NCBI GenBank assembly: GCA_036873755.1
Contig: JAVTVY010019631.1
Location: 19,694 to 83,693, forward strand
DNA: 64,000 nucleotides
Origin: Hanleya hanleyi
Taxonomy: Eukaryota > Mollusca > Polyplacophora > Lepidopleurida > Hanleyidae
Reading direction: 5' to 3'
Shown: positions 22,801 through 32,859 of the stretch, one piece after another
Layout: each line of letters opens with the position of its first letter
Numbering within the stretch: the first letter of the stretch is position 1
Translations under genes and position numbers: made by a program
The notes under the pieces: model-generated
Seen by the model: the letters and a program-made list of their open reading frames with translations, nothing else
Told to the model about the DNA's origin: nothing
Database searches by the model: none

Positions 22801-23953
22801 TCAATTTCAATAAAAAAACCCCAAAACTTTCAGTCCTTTGTCTGTCCGACAATAATAAACTTCATAAACAGATGAAATGCCAATAAATTGTGCTTAAAAC
22901 ATTTACTGTCTATAGTGCCACCCAATGATGAACAATATCACAAACCTACATGATGAAGCAAAATTCTCAGATGTGGCCTGGGGAATGTAGATATTGGACT
23001 CAAGTCATGAGAATTTCATATATTTAAAAAAATGGCCATTTGGCTTACAAGAGATGTAAATTATAACACTGGGAATGCTACGATCATGTTCAGCAAAATA
23101 GAATTACTTTTCCCTGATTAAGAAGCAAATTTCCATTTTTGTGAAAACAAAATCTTTTTTTGAAATGCAAAAATGACTCTCCATGATTCACCAACACCAC
23201 CAAAATCTTGCCAGTTCTTTGCCTATCTTGCAAGATCATTATACCCAAATTACATGGAAATCAAACACGTTGTTCAGAAGATATGATGTTACACATGTTT
23301 ACCTGCATTTATGTCTATAGCGCCACCTAGTGACGACCAAATGCCACGAAAAACAAGCGGGTGAGATCTAAAGCCCTAGGGAGATGGCACATAAGAGTTC
23401 AATGGAAAAAACTTTAATCATGATAATGGTTATAGAGGTTTTGTCTTTAAGTCAGATAAATGAGATTTTTCATTTAAATGGCAATTTGGTTCGCACCGAA
23501 AGGGAATGATCATGTCGGCAATCCTATATTTATGCTTGGCAACCTAGAATAGAACAGTTTTTAAATATTTCTCCAAACGAATTGGCAAATTTTCATTTCA
23601 CGACGCAAAAAACTTGCCTTTATAGCTATGCCAGCTACACCAAAACCTTTTCAGCACATTGACCATCCTTCAAGACCATTGTAATAAAATTTCAAAGAAA
23701 TCAGACAAGCCGTTCAGACAAAATCGTCAGAGAAAGGTTTACCTATGCTCTCACTACAACGCCACATAGTGGTGAGCAGCGGGTATCGAAACAACCAGAC
23801 AAATTTCCCAGGCCTAAGGAGATAACACACAAAGTCTGACCTGAAAATATTTAACAGTTTCAGAGATATTCACGTTTAAAGTCGCGGTAGCGGCGGCGGA
23901 TCCGTTTCTCATGAAAACATAAGAGCATCCACTTTGTGGAAATGCTCTAATTA
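19786..23953 (+). repeat. Repeat Y, copy 1 (about 4.2 kb), uninterrupted
   Basis: Collinear with 37184-43507 once that copy's two insertions are removed. It starts near tgaaacacgggcgaagagca and ends with the hairpin agagcatccac/gtggaaatgctct at about 23925-23950. Inside, an inverted repeat with arms of about 310 bp (21036-21345 and 21585-21892) forms a palindromic core. Three degenerate blocks ending in a cgccacctagtgg-type motif lie at about 22910, 23320 and 23757. No protein-coding gene is seen. The left end alone recurs at 33150 and 34130. The superfamily is unknown. Confidence 0.8.
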
Positions 23954-24012
23954 CCTACAGTAGGACAGGTCAGCTTGTTGTTGATTTAACCTTTGAATAA
24001 TATCAGTTTGAA

Positions 24013-24275
24013 CCGGGTCTTTTCCATCATAGCTCTCTAGATTTGTATCTAATACCGCTTATGCCGGTGCTAGGGGCCGTGTGGTCATATCATCCAAGTT
24101 GCCACATGAACAGGTACAATAAAAGCATACCTGAGATACAACACATATTACAAATCGTTAGATTATTGGTATGTGCTTTAGAATAAATTAACCGGAAGAC
24201 TATACTGTGAAGTCATGTGGCTCTGTCAGTATGTCGGCACCTCTTCCCACTTCCCTTATATGTGTTGTAATTACC
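24013..24275 (-). repeat. Fragment of repeat Z inside the DIRS-like gag
   Basis: Matches the inverted Z units (tttccatcatagctctctag to cttatatgtgttgtaatta). It lies between gag sequence at 23955-24012 and gag sequence from about 24290 onward. Confidence 0.8.
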
Positions 24276-24289
24276 TGAAGACAAATGAG

Positions 24290-25595
24290 TTGAAACTTGT
24301 TGAGTATTGACTTGCACTGGAAATAATAGGGGCTTGCCTAAGCATTCCAGGATGGCCTGTGTGACTCGGCCACATACCAGGCAGTGATGACCCAGATTGC
24401 ATTTATGGAGCATGAGAGCGTACAGGCCCGTCCCTGCAAACGTGGGTTAAATGGAGGCCGGAAGCGGAAATCTGGTACCGAAGCTGAAGATCGACTGATA
24501 CCATGTGTCAGATTTGAGACCGACTCCGAAACCAAATTATCATGGGATGGTTGAGCTTGACCTACATTCTGAGGTTGTACATACCTAACCCCTTGAAAAG
24601 TAGGTCGTGACCTCAGAGGAGTTGATGATGTAGATGGGACCAGGTTAGGCCGAGTAGGCTGACCTAGATAATATGTTTCACCCAAATCACCAGCAAAATA
24701 GGCCATATTAGAATATGGGCTGCTAAATAAAATTCGAGTGTACACACTTTGATCGAGATATCTTGGCACAGGTGTCTGATAACCATAATTTTCCATCACA
24801 CCAGCTATACTGTAGTCCGTCACCCCTGTCGACGTTAGTAGGTCACCAGAAGTCGGTAGTTGCCATTGACATCCTCATCTGGTCCACGGCTACCCCTGAA
24901 AGAAGTAACTGAACTGATCTCTGAAGGTCAGATGCAGAAACTTGAGACTGATTACGTTGAAGAGTTCAACTGGGTCGAAGTCAAAAGTAGGTCAGACTCG
25001 GTAGCAGACACTTGACCTGCAGAAACCGGCACAATAGGATGCAGTCCCGTGTGCAGATCTGGGGTCACATGTCCGAAAACAACTGTCATGGTAAGTGGGT
25101 CGTCTGCGGCATGGCTCGTCTCCATAGGTGACTCTGTTGTAAGGTTGACCTCTACCACAGCATCAGTCGATTTGCCAGAGGTCACGTCGTCCAATCTCCC
25201 CAAAACCTGTACTGGTTTAGTCTTCTTTCCTGAAAGGTCAGATGCAAACGAAGAGGTAGCAGGGCAAGGCAAAGGCTGTTGATCTATATTTAGTAATGAG
25301 ACAAATGTCCTATACTTATGGGGGTCCGCTAACATGGTACTCTGAACTGTCTCGCTCTCGAAAGAGCGGGAAGATTGAGGAACAAAAGAATCCACTCCCG
25401 TCCCAGTAACAATAGAGCCGGATTTGGCAAAAGATCCCACAAGGTACGATTGGAATACATTAGGCCAGAGTTGACATTCACTGCACCGAGTGTAGGCCTA
25501 CGTTCACAAATATGGTGATGACATGGCCGGCAGGCCGAATGGGGACCAGAACCCGGCTTCTTCTGGCCACAATTACAGCAATATTTAGACGCCAT
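24290..25595 (-). pseudogene. N-terminal part of the DIRS-like gag with zinc-ribbon-like start
   Basis: The proposed start is ATG 25595-25593. The first residues are MASKYCCNCGQKKPGSGPHS, then ACRPC, a Cys-x2-Cys / His / Cys-x2-Cys pattern seen at the start of DIRS gag proteins. The frame shifts near 25440 and runs on through a Ser/Thr/Val-rich region to a stop at about 24952. Another frame (24338-24823) is Tyr/Pro/Arg-rich. The low-complexity middle is typical of gag spacers. The start is 130 bp inside the right inverted repeat. Confidence 0.6.
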
Positions 25596-25721
25596 ATCGT
25601 TCAAATCAAAAGTATACTTCCCAACAGTCGTAATATAGATGACTTGAACAGCTTTTAAATGACTTTCTCGTTATGGACAGAGGTCAATCTTCACATATAC
25701 TCAGCTTTTTCCAGGTACTAC

Positions 25722-25744
25722 TCGCGCATGGGCAGTGAGACAGG
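25722..25744. repeat. Right terminal inverted repeat of the DIRS-like element
   Basis: Exact reverse complement of 7864-7886. It lies just upstream of the gag start on the minus strand, where a DIRS 5' end is expected. Confidence 0.75.
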
Positions 25745-25788
25745 AAATACTGTGGGATATTTCATTCTCTTACCTTGGTTAGGGAGCG

Positions 25789-26067
25789 CTAGGCTACCCA
25801 TATATCAGTAAACAAAGGTCGTTTGTACAGATATAAGCTCAAATTGGATGTTCCATTTGGCGAATATGTAGTCTCCTCCAAATCCAGTGAAGGAGGGTAA
25901 ATCTTCTTCACCACGTCATTCATGTAAGGGTTTTCCACTGCAAGATCGTCTATATAATGTTTGGTGAATGCGAAGGAATGGGCTTCATGTAATTGCTTTC
26001 CCTTAATGCCCTTCTGCATATAATTGTATTCATGTAAACAGACATAGGTCATCCAAGAGGAATGCAC
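25789..26067 (-). pseudogene. Reverse-transcriptase fragment with catalytic YIDD box
   Basis: The open frame contains FTKHYIDDLAVENPYMNDVV (about 25910-25970) and KKIYPPSLDLEETTYSPNGT. These match the palm region around the Y-x-D-D catalytic box of the YGVYIS-type reverse transcriptases. It breaks off at about 25800 right after FTDI. The piece at 13428-13703 starts at almost the next conserved residues of the same family. Upstream parts of the polymerase are missing. Confidence 0.55.
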
Positions 26068-26139
26068 AGCTAGTACCCATTGGAATATCTATATACTGTT
26101 GGTATATCGTGCTATCGAACTTAACATACTGTATATATA

Positions 26140-27600
26140 TTATTTATTAGAAATTTGAGTAAACAATGAAACATCCCAAGAGTGGTAACTTTTATACACT
26201 TTAGAACTCAAAAAAAAGTCTTCTGGTTTCTGACATTGATAAATGGTGAAGTACCGATAGCAATTTGATACAAGTCCACAGTCGGTGGCTTTCTGGGAAC
26301 TAATTTGGATGTACAGCATAGGCTCAAAAGTGTTGGGGCATTTCACTGTGTCGTTAAGGGATGACTTGCATTGATGCTGCCAGCAGACGCTTCCACTCGT
26401 TATGAATGCCATAGCACTATTTTGACATCTCTCCTTAGTTAAGAGATCCAGATCCTGGTCTTTGTCTGGTGGGGGTACCAGTAACAACTGGTAGACCACT
26501 GCCACCTTGGCCTTAAATGTCAGCACATCCTTGGTTTCTGAATTCGTGTTGGATGCTGATTGAGTCAGAAGATGATCTGTGTCGGACTTTGCATGTTGGG
26601 GGATAACCACAGGCGTACGAGAACGTTGACATTCATGTCTCCATCTTTCTCTTCCCCGACCCCTATCTTCTAACCCAGCTAGGACACATTTCTCCACATT
26701 GGGGACAAGTGTCCATCCTTGGTTCCAATAGAAAATGATATGAAAAGGGACACTAATCACCAGGACATTCTCATCCATCACACCGGGTGTGATCTGCATC
26801 TCGGTCCAGAGTCACCCAGACCTATCCCAGTGGCAGTTCCGACTACAGCTCCGATGACAACTTCTAAGGTCCTTGTCAGTAGAAGAAGTCTTGTGCTTGG
26901 AGGATGAATCCGTCCATGGATAGCCGCGGACTTCGTCTCAGGATTTTCCTTTGTCCGAATAATGGTCTCTAGATTCATCCTGGGACCGGCTTCTTGGCTT
27001 GTCCACAGTGCAGTCCTTAAGGTTATCCTGAGTTGGGCTGTTATGCGACTCTGAAGTGCGGTCCTTATCCTGGGTCTGATTTTCAATGTTGTTCAGTTTC
27101 TCTGGGGCCAGCTTCCGTTCCGGTGTTTCACCTTATCCGCGGCGAGGTTCTTGGCTTTATCCCTGGTCCGGGTTTTCGCCTTGTCCGGTTTTGCCGGGGC
27201 TGGTCTACATGTAAATTCTTGACAGGTGGTCCTATTGACGGACTCAAGACATTCATTCCGGGTCAGCGTAGGTTCCCGGTCACTGCTACTACTACGACTA
27301 GGCAAACTCCCGGAAACTGGTGATGGAGACATTCCATGGTCAGCTCGACTCCCTGGTCGGCTCTCGGCAATAAAACCTCTGACGATGGCTGGAAGTTTGG
27401 GTTATCTCTGGCCTCTCTGGACAGGAAGTGGCTCGGATATCTGGGTTTTTCCGGGCCCTGTCCACATCCGAGAATGGAAGGTTGTCCTAGTCGGGATCTT
27501 TGTCGGACTACTGGACTTGTTTCCCACTTGGTGGTATGCCTGAGCTTAAGCTCATCACCAATGCACAAATGAAAATGCCTTTTCTCTACTACTCCTCGAC
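26140..27600 (-). other. Degenerate open region, unrecognised
   Basis: Several minus-strand open frames overlap here, the longest 26140-26799 (219 codons). Pieces are rich in Ser, Arg, Thr and Lys, and one has a Cys-x2-Cys pair near 26690-26720. Frames change every few hundred bases, as in a decayed transposon gag or a lost gene. No domain is recognised. The longest frame has no splice partner and no repeat relative in the window. I would not call it a gene. Confidence 0.3.
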
Positions 27601-28140
27601 TGCAGATGTGCACAATGATGTCACTGGTCATTCAATGTGGACAGCACTCCAGTCTTATTCTACACCATGAAAGCGACAACACGTCATCATGCATGCTACA
27701 TTTAGACCCAGGGTGGACACTAGATTGCCCAAACAGTACCATGCACACCCAAACATGCCATATCTTTACTACTCCTCGACTGCACATGCATGCCATGACC
27801 TCATTGGTCAACAGGGATAGGAATCCAGTCGTATTCTACACTACAAGTGCTTCAATACAAGTCCAGGAGTGCTACCATTGGACCAAGTGGCCCCTAGATC
27901 GCCCGAACACTCCCATGTGCATCCGAACATGCCCATTCTCTACTACTCCTCGACTGTGCAAGCATACCACTTGGCCGATCAATGCGAACAGCACCCCAAT
28001 CATATTCTTAAATGATTAAATGCCATAAAACACAGCATATTTGGACCATCTAGACCCATACTTCACCACCATTGACACACTTCTCATGACCCAAATTCAC
28101 TTTCTCTACTACTGATGTCACCGATGACATCAGTCAAATG
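27560..28140 (+). repeat. Degenerate tandem repeats of about 175 bp
   Basis: The phrase ctactactcctcgactg recurs near 27586, 27764 and 27940, and a shorter form (ctctactactgatgtcacc) near 28095. Spacing is about 160-180 bp. Surrounding words (ccaaacatgcc, cattctacac) are shared. The phrase resembles the centre of the foldback element at 38549-39797 (gctactactcctac), so the array may derive from it. Confidence 0.6.
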
Positions 28141-29385
28141 ACTTCTACACTCCAAGTTGCCTTGGATACACACTGTGACTTCAACATCCCAAGTTCAAGG
28201 ACAATCGAAGGTCCAAGCTCATATTACCCTTATCTCCCACACCCCGAAAGAAACCAGATTTGCCCATTATATAGTACTAGTGTAATGGGAACACGAGGGT
28301 AGTATGAACATCAACCTCGCATGGAGCACCAAATCTTGTCTATCTTGGCCATCAAAAGGTTGACGGCTTCTTTTCAGAGAAACAAGTTTCTGTTTATTAT
28401 GAAATATCATTCATGCATATTGGATTTGGGTACTAAACACCGTCATTAACTGTCCAGAGTCTTGTGATGGTTGACATCGGAAATCCTTGTGGACGGTGAC
28501 TTTCTTGCGAATGTAAAATTGAACGTCTGTATTAATACTGTTATGAAGAATTACAGGTCATCGTAATTAATGGTTCGAGATTATATTAATATTTAGCAAT
28601 AAAATTAAATATTTTAACATCCTCACTTAGCTATGTCATACTCCATTGTAGTTTATAACTATATGTCCATGATGACAAAACAAGTTACAGAGCATCTCAG
28701 AAAACTAAATTTACTACCGTTATCATAACTGTTTGATGGTGTATGTCTGACTATGAAATCTTGCTGATGACCTGATGAAGCAATAGTTGTACCAGTAGTA
28801 TTGGAACACACGTATCGAATTAGAGCCGAGATTGTTACTTCTATTTATGGAATATGGCAACTTTATTTATGGACGATCTTAGAAACACAACAAATACTGA
28901 AAATTCTTGCGAAATAATTTTACTGGACTAACAAAAGCGGTCATTAAAATGACACAAAACATTTGGATGCATTCATGAAATGATGAAAAAATGGATATAA
29001 ACAGGTATATGTACACTGCATATAGGTACAAATAAAACAAAACTGCTCCCAATTACGGCACTGGTCCAGATCAGTGAACATCAACAATACAAATGAGTCC
29101 AGAAATGATAATGATCATACAACAAAAACAAATGATAAAAGGAATCATTGACATGGCAACCAGTACATGATACGTCACAAAATATGATATGTAAATGTCA
29201 GGTTGTTCACAGGTGCAATTGAAAATACTTAAAGCTTTCATTCGCAAAAATTGACTATGTACATTCGATTCCTTATTGCCCTTATATGTAATGGCGGAAT
29301 GACCAGTGCATTCTTCCATTGCCAGTTTGTAAACTCCTAAACTGTCAGTGGAACACCCTCAGACTGTTTTGGGCCAAGAAACAGG
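28141..29385. other. No gene seen
   Basis: AT-rich sequence with only short open frames and no repeat shared with the rest of the window. Confidence 0.5.
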
Positions 29386-29610
29386 AGTGAGTGTGCTAGT
29401 GAATATGATTTAACGTCGCTTTCAACTATATTTCAGTCATATCACGACGTTGGGTCCTATTCCTTTTCACACCTGGGAACCACACGGGTGGGGTCCTATT
29501 CCTTTTCACACCCGGGAACCCTACAGTCGCCTCTTACGACAAGCTGTCCGAGGAGCTGAGGCTTATTCTTACCATGACCTGTGGTGTGCACGACAGGTCA
29601 GGTCAAGGCC
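29386..29610 (+). repeat. Molluscan short interspersed repeat with ttaacgtcgctttc core
   Basis: Contains gtgagtgtgctagtgaatat, then ttaacgtcgctttcaactat, a run ending in atcacgacg, a tandem pair of ggtcctattccttttcacac, and gtcgcctcttacgacaagct. The core recurs at 35471-35535. This order of words is common in molluscan repeats. Confidence 0.65.
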
Positions 29611-30540
29611 CGGAAGCCCCATGGGACGTATAGATTTTGATCTATACAGGAAGCGTTCAACACGTTGACGTCACCTGCTAGTATACTCCTAGCAGCATGT
29701 GTACCAGATTCTGCGCGTACAAATATTCTCATAGTAGGTCATTTTCTTCCATGCCGTAAACTGCTGCCGTTGCTGATAATGTGACTAACACAATGCCGGC
29801 AGTTTATGAACGCTGCTATATTGTAGCTTGGGTTTTCCACAAAGGCACGACAGGAAAACTGGATTGGCCAATTTGAAAGGGGTAAAACTGCTATACATGT
29901 ACTTGTACATGGCTTGGCAAATGGAGAGAGAGAATTGAGGTACTTTAACGTCGCGTTCAGTGGCTTGGCAAATGTAAACTATACAGTCACTACCAGAATA
30001 CTCACAGGCAGTCAACATGTTAACTCTATAAGGAAAATGTATTCAGCATATCTTACAGAAGAGAGAACCAAGTTATATTCTCGTTGATTTCAGAAGAGCA
30101 CCCGTTACCATGATTACAACATTCTGTTTAGCAAGGATATCCTGGGCCCACTCTGCTCTGTTTAATAACGGAAAAGTTGATTGGCCAAGAATCATGCACA
30201 CAACCCAATGCAATCAGAGGGTATGTCCGACAGTACGAGATATACAATCTGATACAAGGAGAACTGACCAGCAGGGATTGATTAAGATGGTGAACTTCAT
30301 GTCATCTTCAAACACTTTGGGGGTGGAGGGGTGGCGGGGGGCATTCAAATGTCACATATGCAACTAGAGATGGTGGGAGTAATACTTTAATGGCCCCTTC
30401 TTTCTGTCCATTGTTGTAGTCTGTAGGCCCTGGTAGTCTGTTGTAGGCCATTGTAGTCTGCTGTAGGCTCTGGTTACTCAATATAGCTCACATGATCAGC
30501 CAACTATTGTTGAGTAGACAATCTCAATCATGGTCATACT
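29611..30540. other. No gene seen
   Basis: Only short open frames. A short repeat of the words gtagtctgttgtaggc lies near 30416-30470. Confidence 0.5.
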
Positions 30541-31040
30541 CATCCAATATACAGACAGTGGCTCAGATAGAAGGGCTTCGTCTTTAGAGAGAGTGATAGC
30601 GCACAAACACCCGCGGAAATTCATGTCACCAGAGTGATTTTTAGCTCATGTAAACCCTCACATTTTATATTGTATTATATTGCAACCACTCACCTGACTT
30701 TCAGATACCCTCTCCTAAATATTTGATGCAAGCTATGTCTAACTCACGCACTAAATCTACACACGAAGCCCTGGATAGCTCTGTAAGATAGCAACATAAG
30801 CATCTCTCTTAGCTTTGGTGGGGGAGGGGGATTTGGTTTAATGTCACAGTCAAGGTTATTTCACTCGTATGGCGACAGCCAGGTTGAATGGTGGAGGAAG
30901 CCGGAGTACCCCCAGAGAACCACTGCTCATCGGCAAATAACTGGCAGACTTTCACACATGCTCCAGCAGGGCCCCCAGCTGTGGGTCAGTCCCACAATGA
31001 CTGCATGGGAAAGTTTACACTGGATCATATCGGTCCTTTC
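30541..31040 (+). repeat. Older copy of the sequence duplicated in SS18 intron 6
   Basis: Positions 30541-30870 match 33290-33600 and 34290-34600 with scattered differences (gtggctcagatag, gagtgatagcgcacaaacac, tagctttggtgggg). The following 160 bp (gacagccaggttgaatggtg onward) are a common molluscan-style repeat. Confidence 0.7.
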
Positions 31041-31927
31041 AATCAATAAGTAGGTTATCCTGGGGTGTCCGAGTGATGTCCACCTTTACGATTTTCTATA
31101 GAATCCATCTTCTGACAGTGAAAACAACTTTTTTGCCAGGGGTGAGGGGCATGTTGTTGTTGCGCCTTCTCGCCTTTATTGTTATCTGATAGTGATAGAT
31201 CAATTCCATCGAAATTCTTTGTGACAAATGTCATATGGGTGCCTCATGGGGCTTCAGAGAGGTTGAGAAAAAAATCTACATGTATATCGTTTCTATCTAA
31301 AATTCAGTTTATCAGATAACCATCAAGTCCTGGAATCCAGCTGTCACCATATTCGATTAAGCATGAACAGATCTTGTTGAGGATTCATTGTTGATGTATC
31401 GGCTGTCCTCGTAGCCTCAAATGGAATGTTTCAAATCTAATGGACCATGCAGTCCATTACATCGTTGTAGGAGGGATTTACTTCTGTGCTGGAATAAGCT
31501 GCCTGAATCCCTTGTTATCAATCTTACATTAGCACTTGATATTGGTAGTTGTACCATGGTGCTTTGGGCCCTCAAAAGGCTAACCGGCCAATGGCAAGTT
31601 TAGAGGTGAGCTGGGCTTACCCAATCTTGAAAGCACCAGTGACAATTCCACAGCTCTACCAGACAACACAGCAACTTCAATTTCCAATTCAAAATCAGGA
31701 TTTTTTTCGATTTTCAATACCGTCTGTGATGGTTACCCACCGGATGATGCCCCTATAGCAGACACACTGGTAACCACGGTAACCCTCATCCTCAAGTTAA
31801 TAGTTTTGTCTTTGGTGCCCCCCTGAGATCATACTGAGCTGCTCCAAAGCAAAGGGTACTTTTATGTAAAGCTGCACATGGTCCTGATAAATGCCATCAA
31901 CCGTTTCCAAGAGATTGCTTGCACTGG
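31041..31927 (-). other. Likely 3' UTR and downstream region of the SS18-like gene
   Basis: Follows the stop codon at 31928-31930 on the minus strand. A polyadenylation signal (aataaa on the minus strand, 31180-31175) lies about 750 bp downstream. No other AATAAA lies closer to the stop. The UTR length is an inference. Confidence 0.4.
31175..31180 (-). promoter_or_regulatory. Candidate polyadenylation signal for the SS18-like gene
   Basis: AATAAA on the minus strand, about 750 bp after the stop codon. It is the first one met in this direction. Confidence 0.35.
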
Positions 31928-32859
31928 TTAGAACTGGTTCTGATTATATCCATATCCACCTTGACCTTGACTTGACATCTGATTACCCATAGGCCCTGGA
32001 GGTATTTGGTTACCCATGGCTGATTGAGGCATTTGGTTACCCGTGGGACCTTGGGGCATTTGGTTACCCATGGGACCTTGGGGCATTTGGTTACCCATCG
32101 GTCCTTGAGGCATTTGGTTTGGAACCATTTGACTGGAGGGCATTTGGCTTCCCATCTGTTGAGGAATCATATTGCTTGATCCAGGAGGGCCCTGCATTTG
32201 ATTAGGTCCTCCCATCGGATTTCCCATTTGTCCACTTGACATCTGCCCTGGGGGCATTTGGTTTCCACCCATCTGCCCTGAAGGCATTTGATTCCCAACC
32301 ATTTGCCCTTGAGGCATTGGATTGCCACCCATCTGTCCTGAAGTGATTTGACTGCCACCCATCTGCCCTGGAGGCATCTGACTGTTACCCATCTGTCCTG
32401 GGGGAATTTGACTGCTACTCACTTGCCCTGAAGACATTTTATTGTTACTCATCTGCCCTGTGGGCATTTGGTTGCCACCCATTTGTCCTGATGGCATTTG
32501 ATTACCCCCCATCTGTGCCCCTGGGGACATCTGATTGCTACTCATTTGTCCAGGTGTCATTTGAGTGCCTGGCATGTTTCCACCCATTTGTCCTGCCATT
32601 GGTCCAGATGGCATGGAGTTGACTGCAGAGCGTCCATATTGGCTGAACCTCTGTTGACCTCCTTGGCCCGGAAAGTTGGAGAACTGGTTCTGCTGCTGCA
32701 TACCACTGGTGGGAGTCTGACTATAACTGCCCTGCTGAGGAGGGAAGCTCTGGTGAGACTGGGACTGGCCCAGGCTGTATGGCTGGTTACTATACTGCTG
32801 CTGCTGCTGCTGCTGAGGAGGGAAGTTCTGCTGAGGTCCTGACCCATACGGCTGGCTGC
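31928..32859 (-). CDS. SS18: SS18-like exon 7, C-terminal QMP-repeat region and stop
   Basis: Acceptor tttcaagcag restores phase with exon 6. The exon opens with SQPYGSGPQQNFPP and a run of seven glutamines. A long block of short units of the type Q-M-P-x-G-Q-M-G-G-N follows. Nearer the end come near-identical 27-bp units encoding NQMPQGPMG (about 32028-32113). The last residues are GYGYNQNQF, close in style to the vertebrate SS18 end. The repeated DNA suggests the block grows and shrinks by slippage or unequal exchange. Confidence 0.9.

Larger units (their letters stand above)
7864..25744 (-). mobile_element. DIRS-like (tyrosine recombinase) retrotransposon, broken by nested insertions
   Basis: A perfect 23-bp inverted repeat (left copy 7864-7886, beginning cctgtctcactgcccatg; right copy 25722-25744) brackets minus-strand fragments in the order of a DIRS element read right to left. 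They are gag start (24290-25595), gag middle (19365-19845), gag end (16559-17316), reverse transcriptase and RNase H start (15185-16480), RNase H end (9690-10005) and tyrosine recombinase (8640-9540). Removing the insertions at 10006-15184, 17320-19365 and about 19800-24275 leaves roughly 6 kb, a usual size for the family. All frames carry stops and frameshifts. Confidence 0.8.

Noticed and set aside
26140..26799. 219-codon minus-strand open frame as a host gene
   Set aside because: No domain, no splice partner, and neighbouring frames of similar composition suggest decayed repeat sequence.
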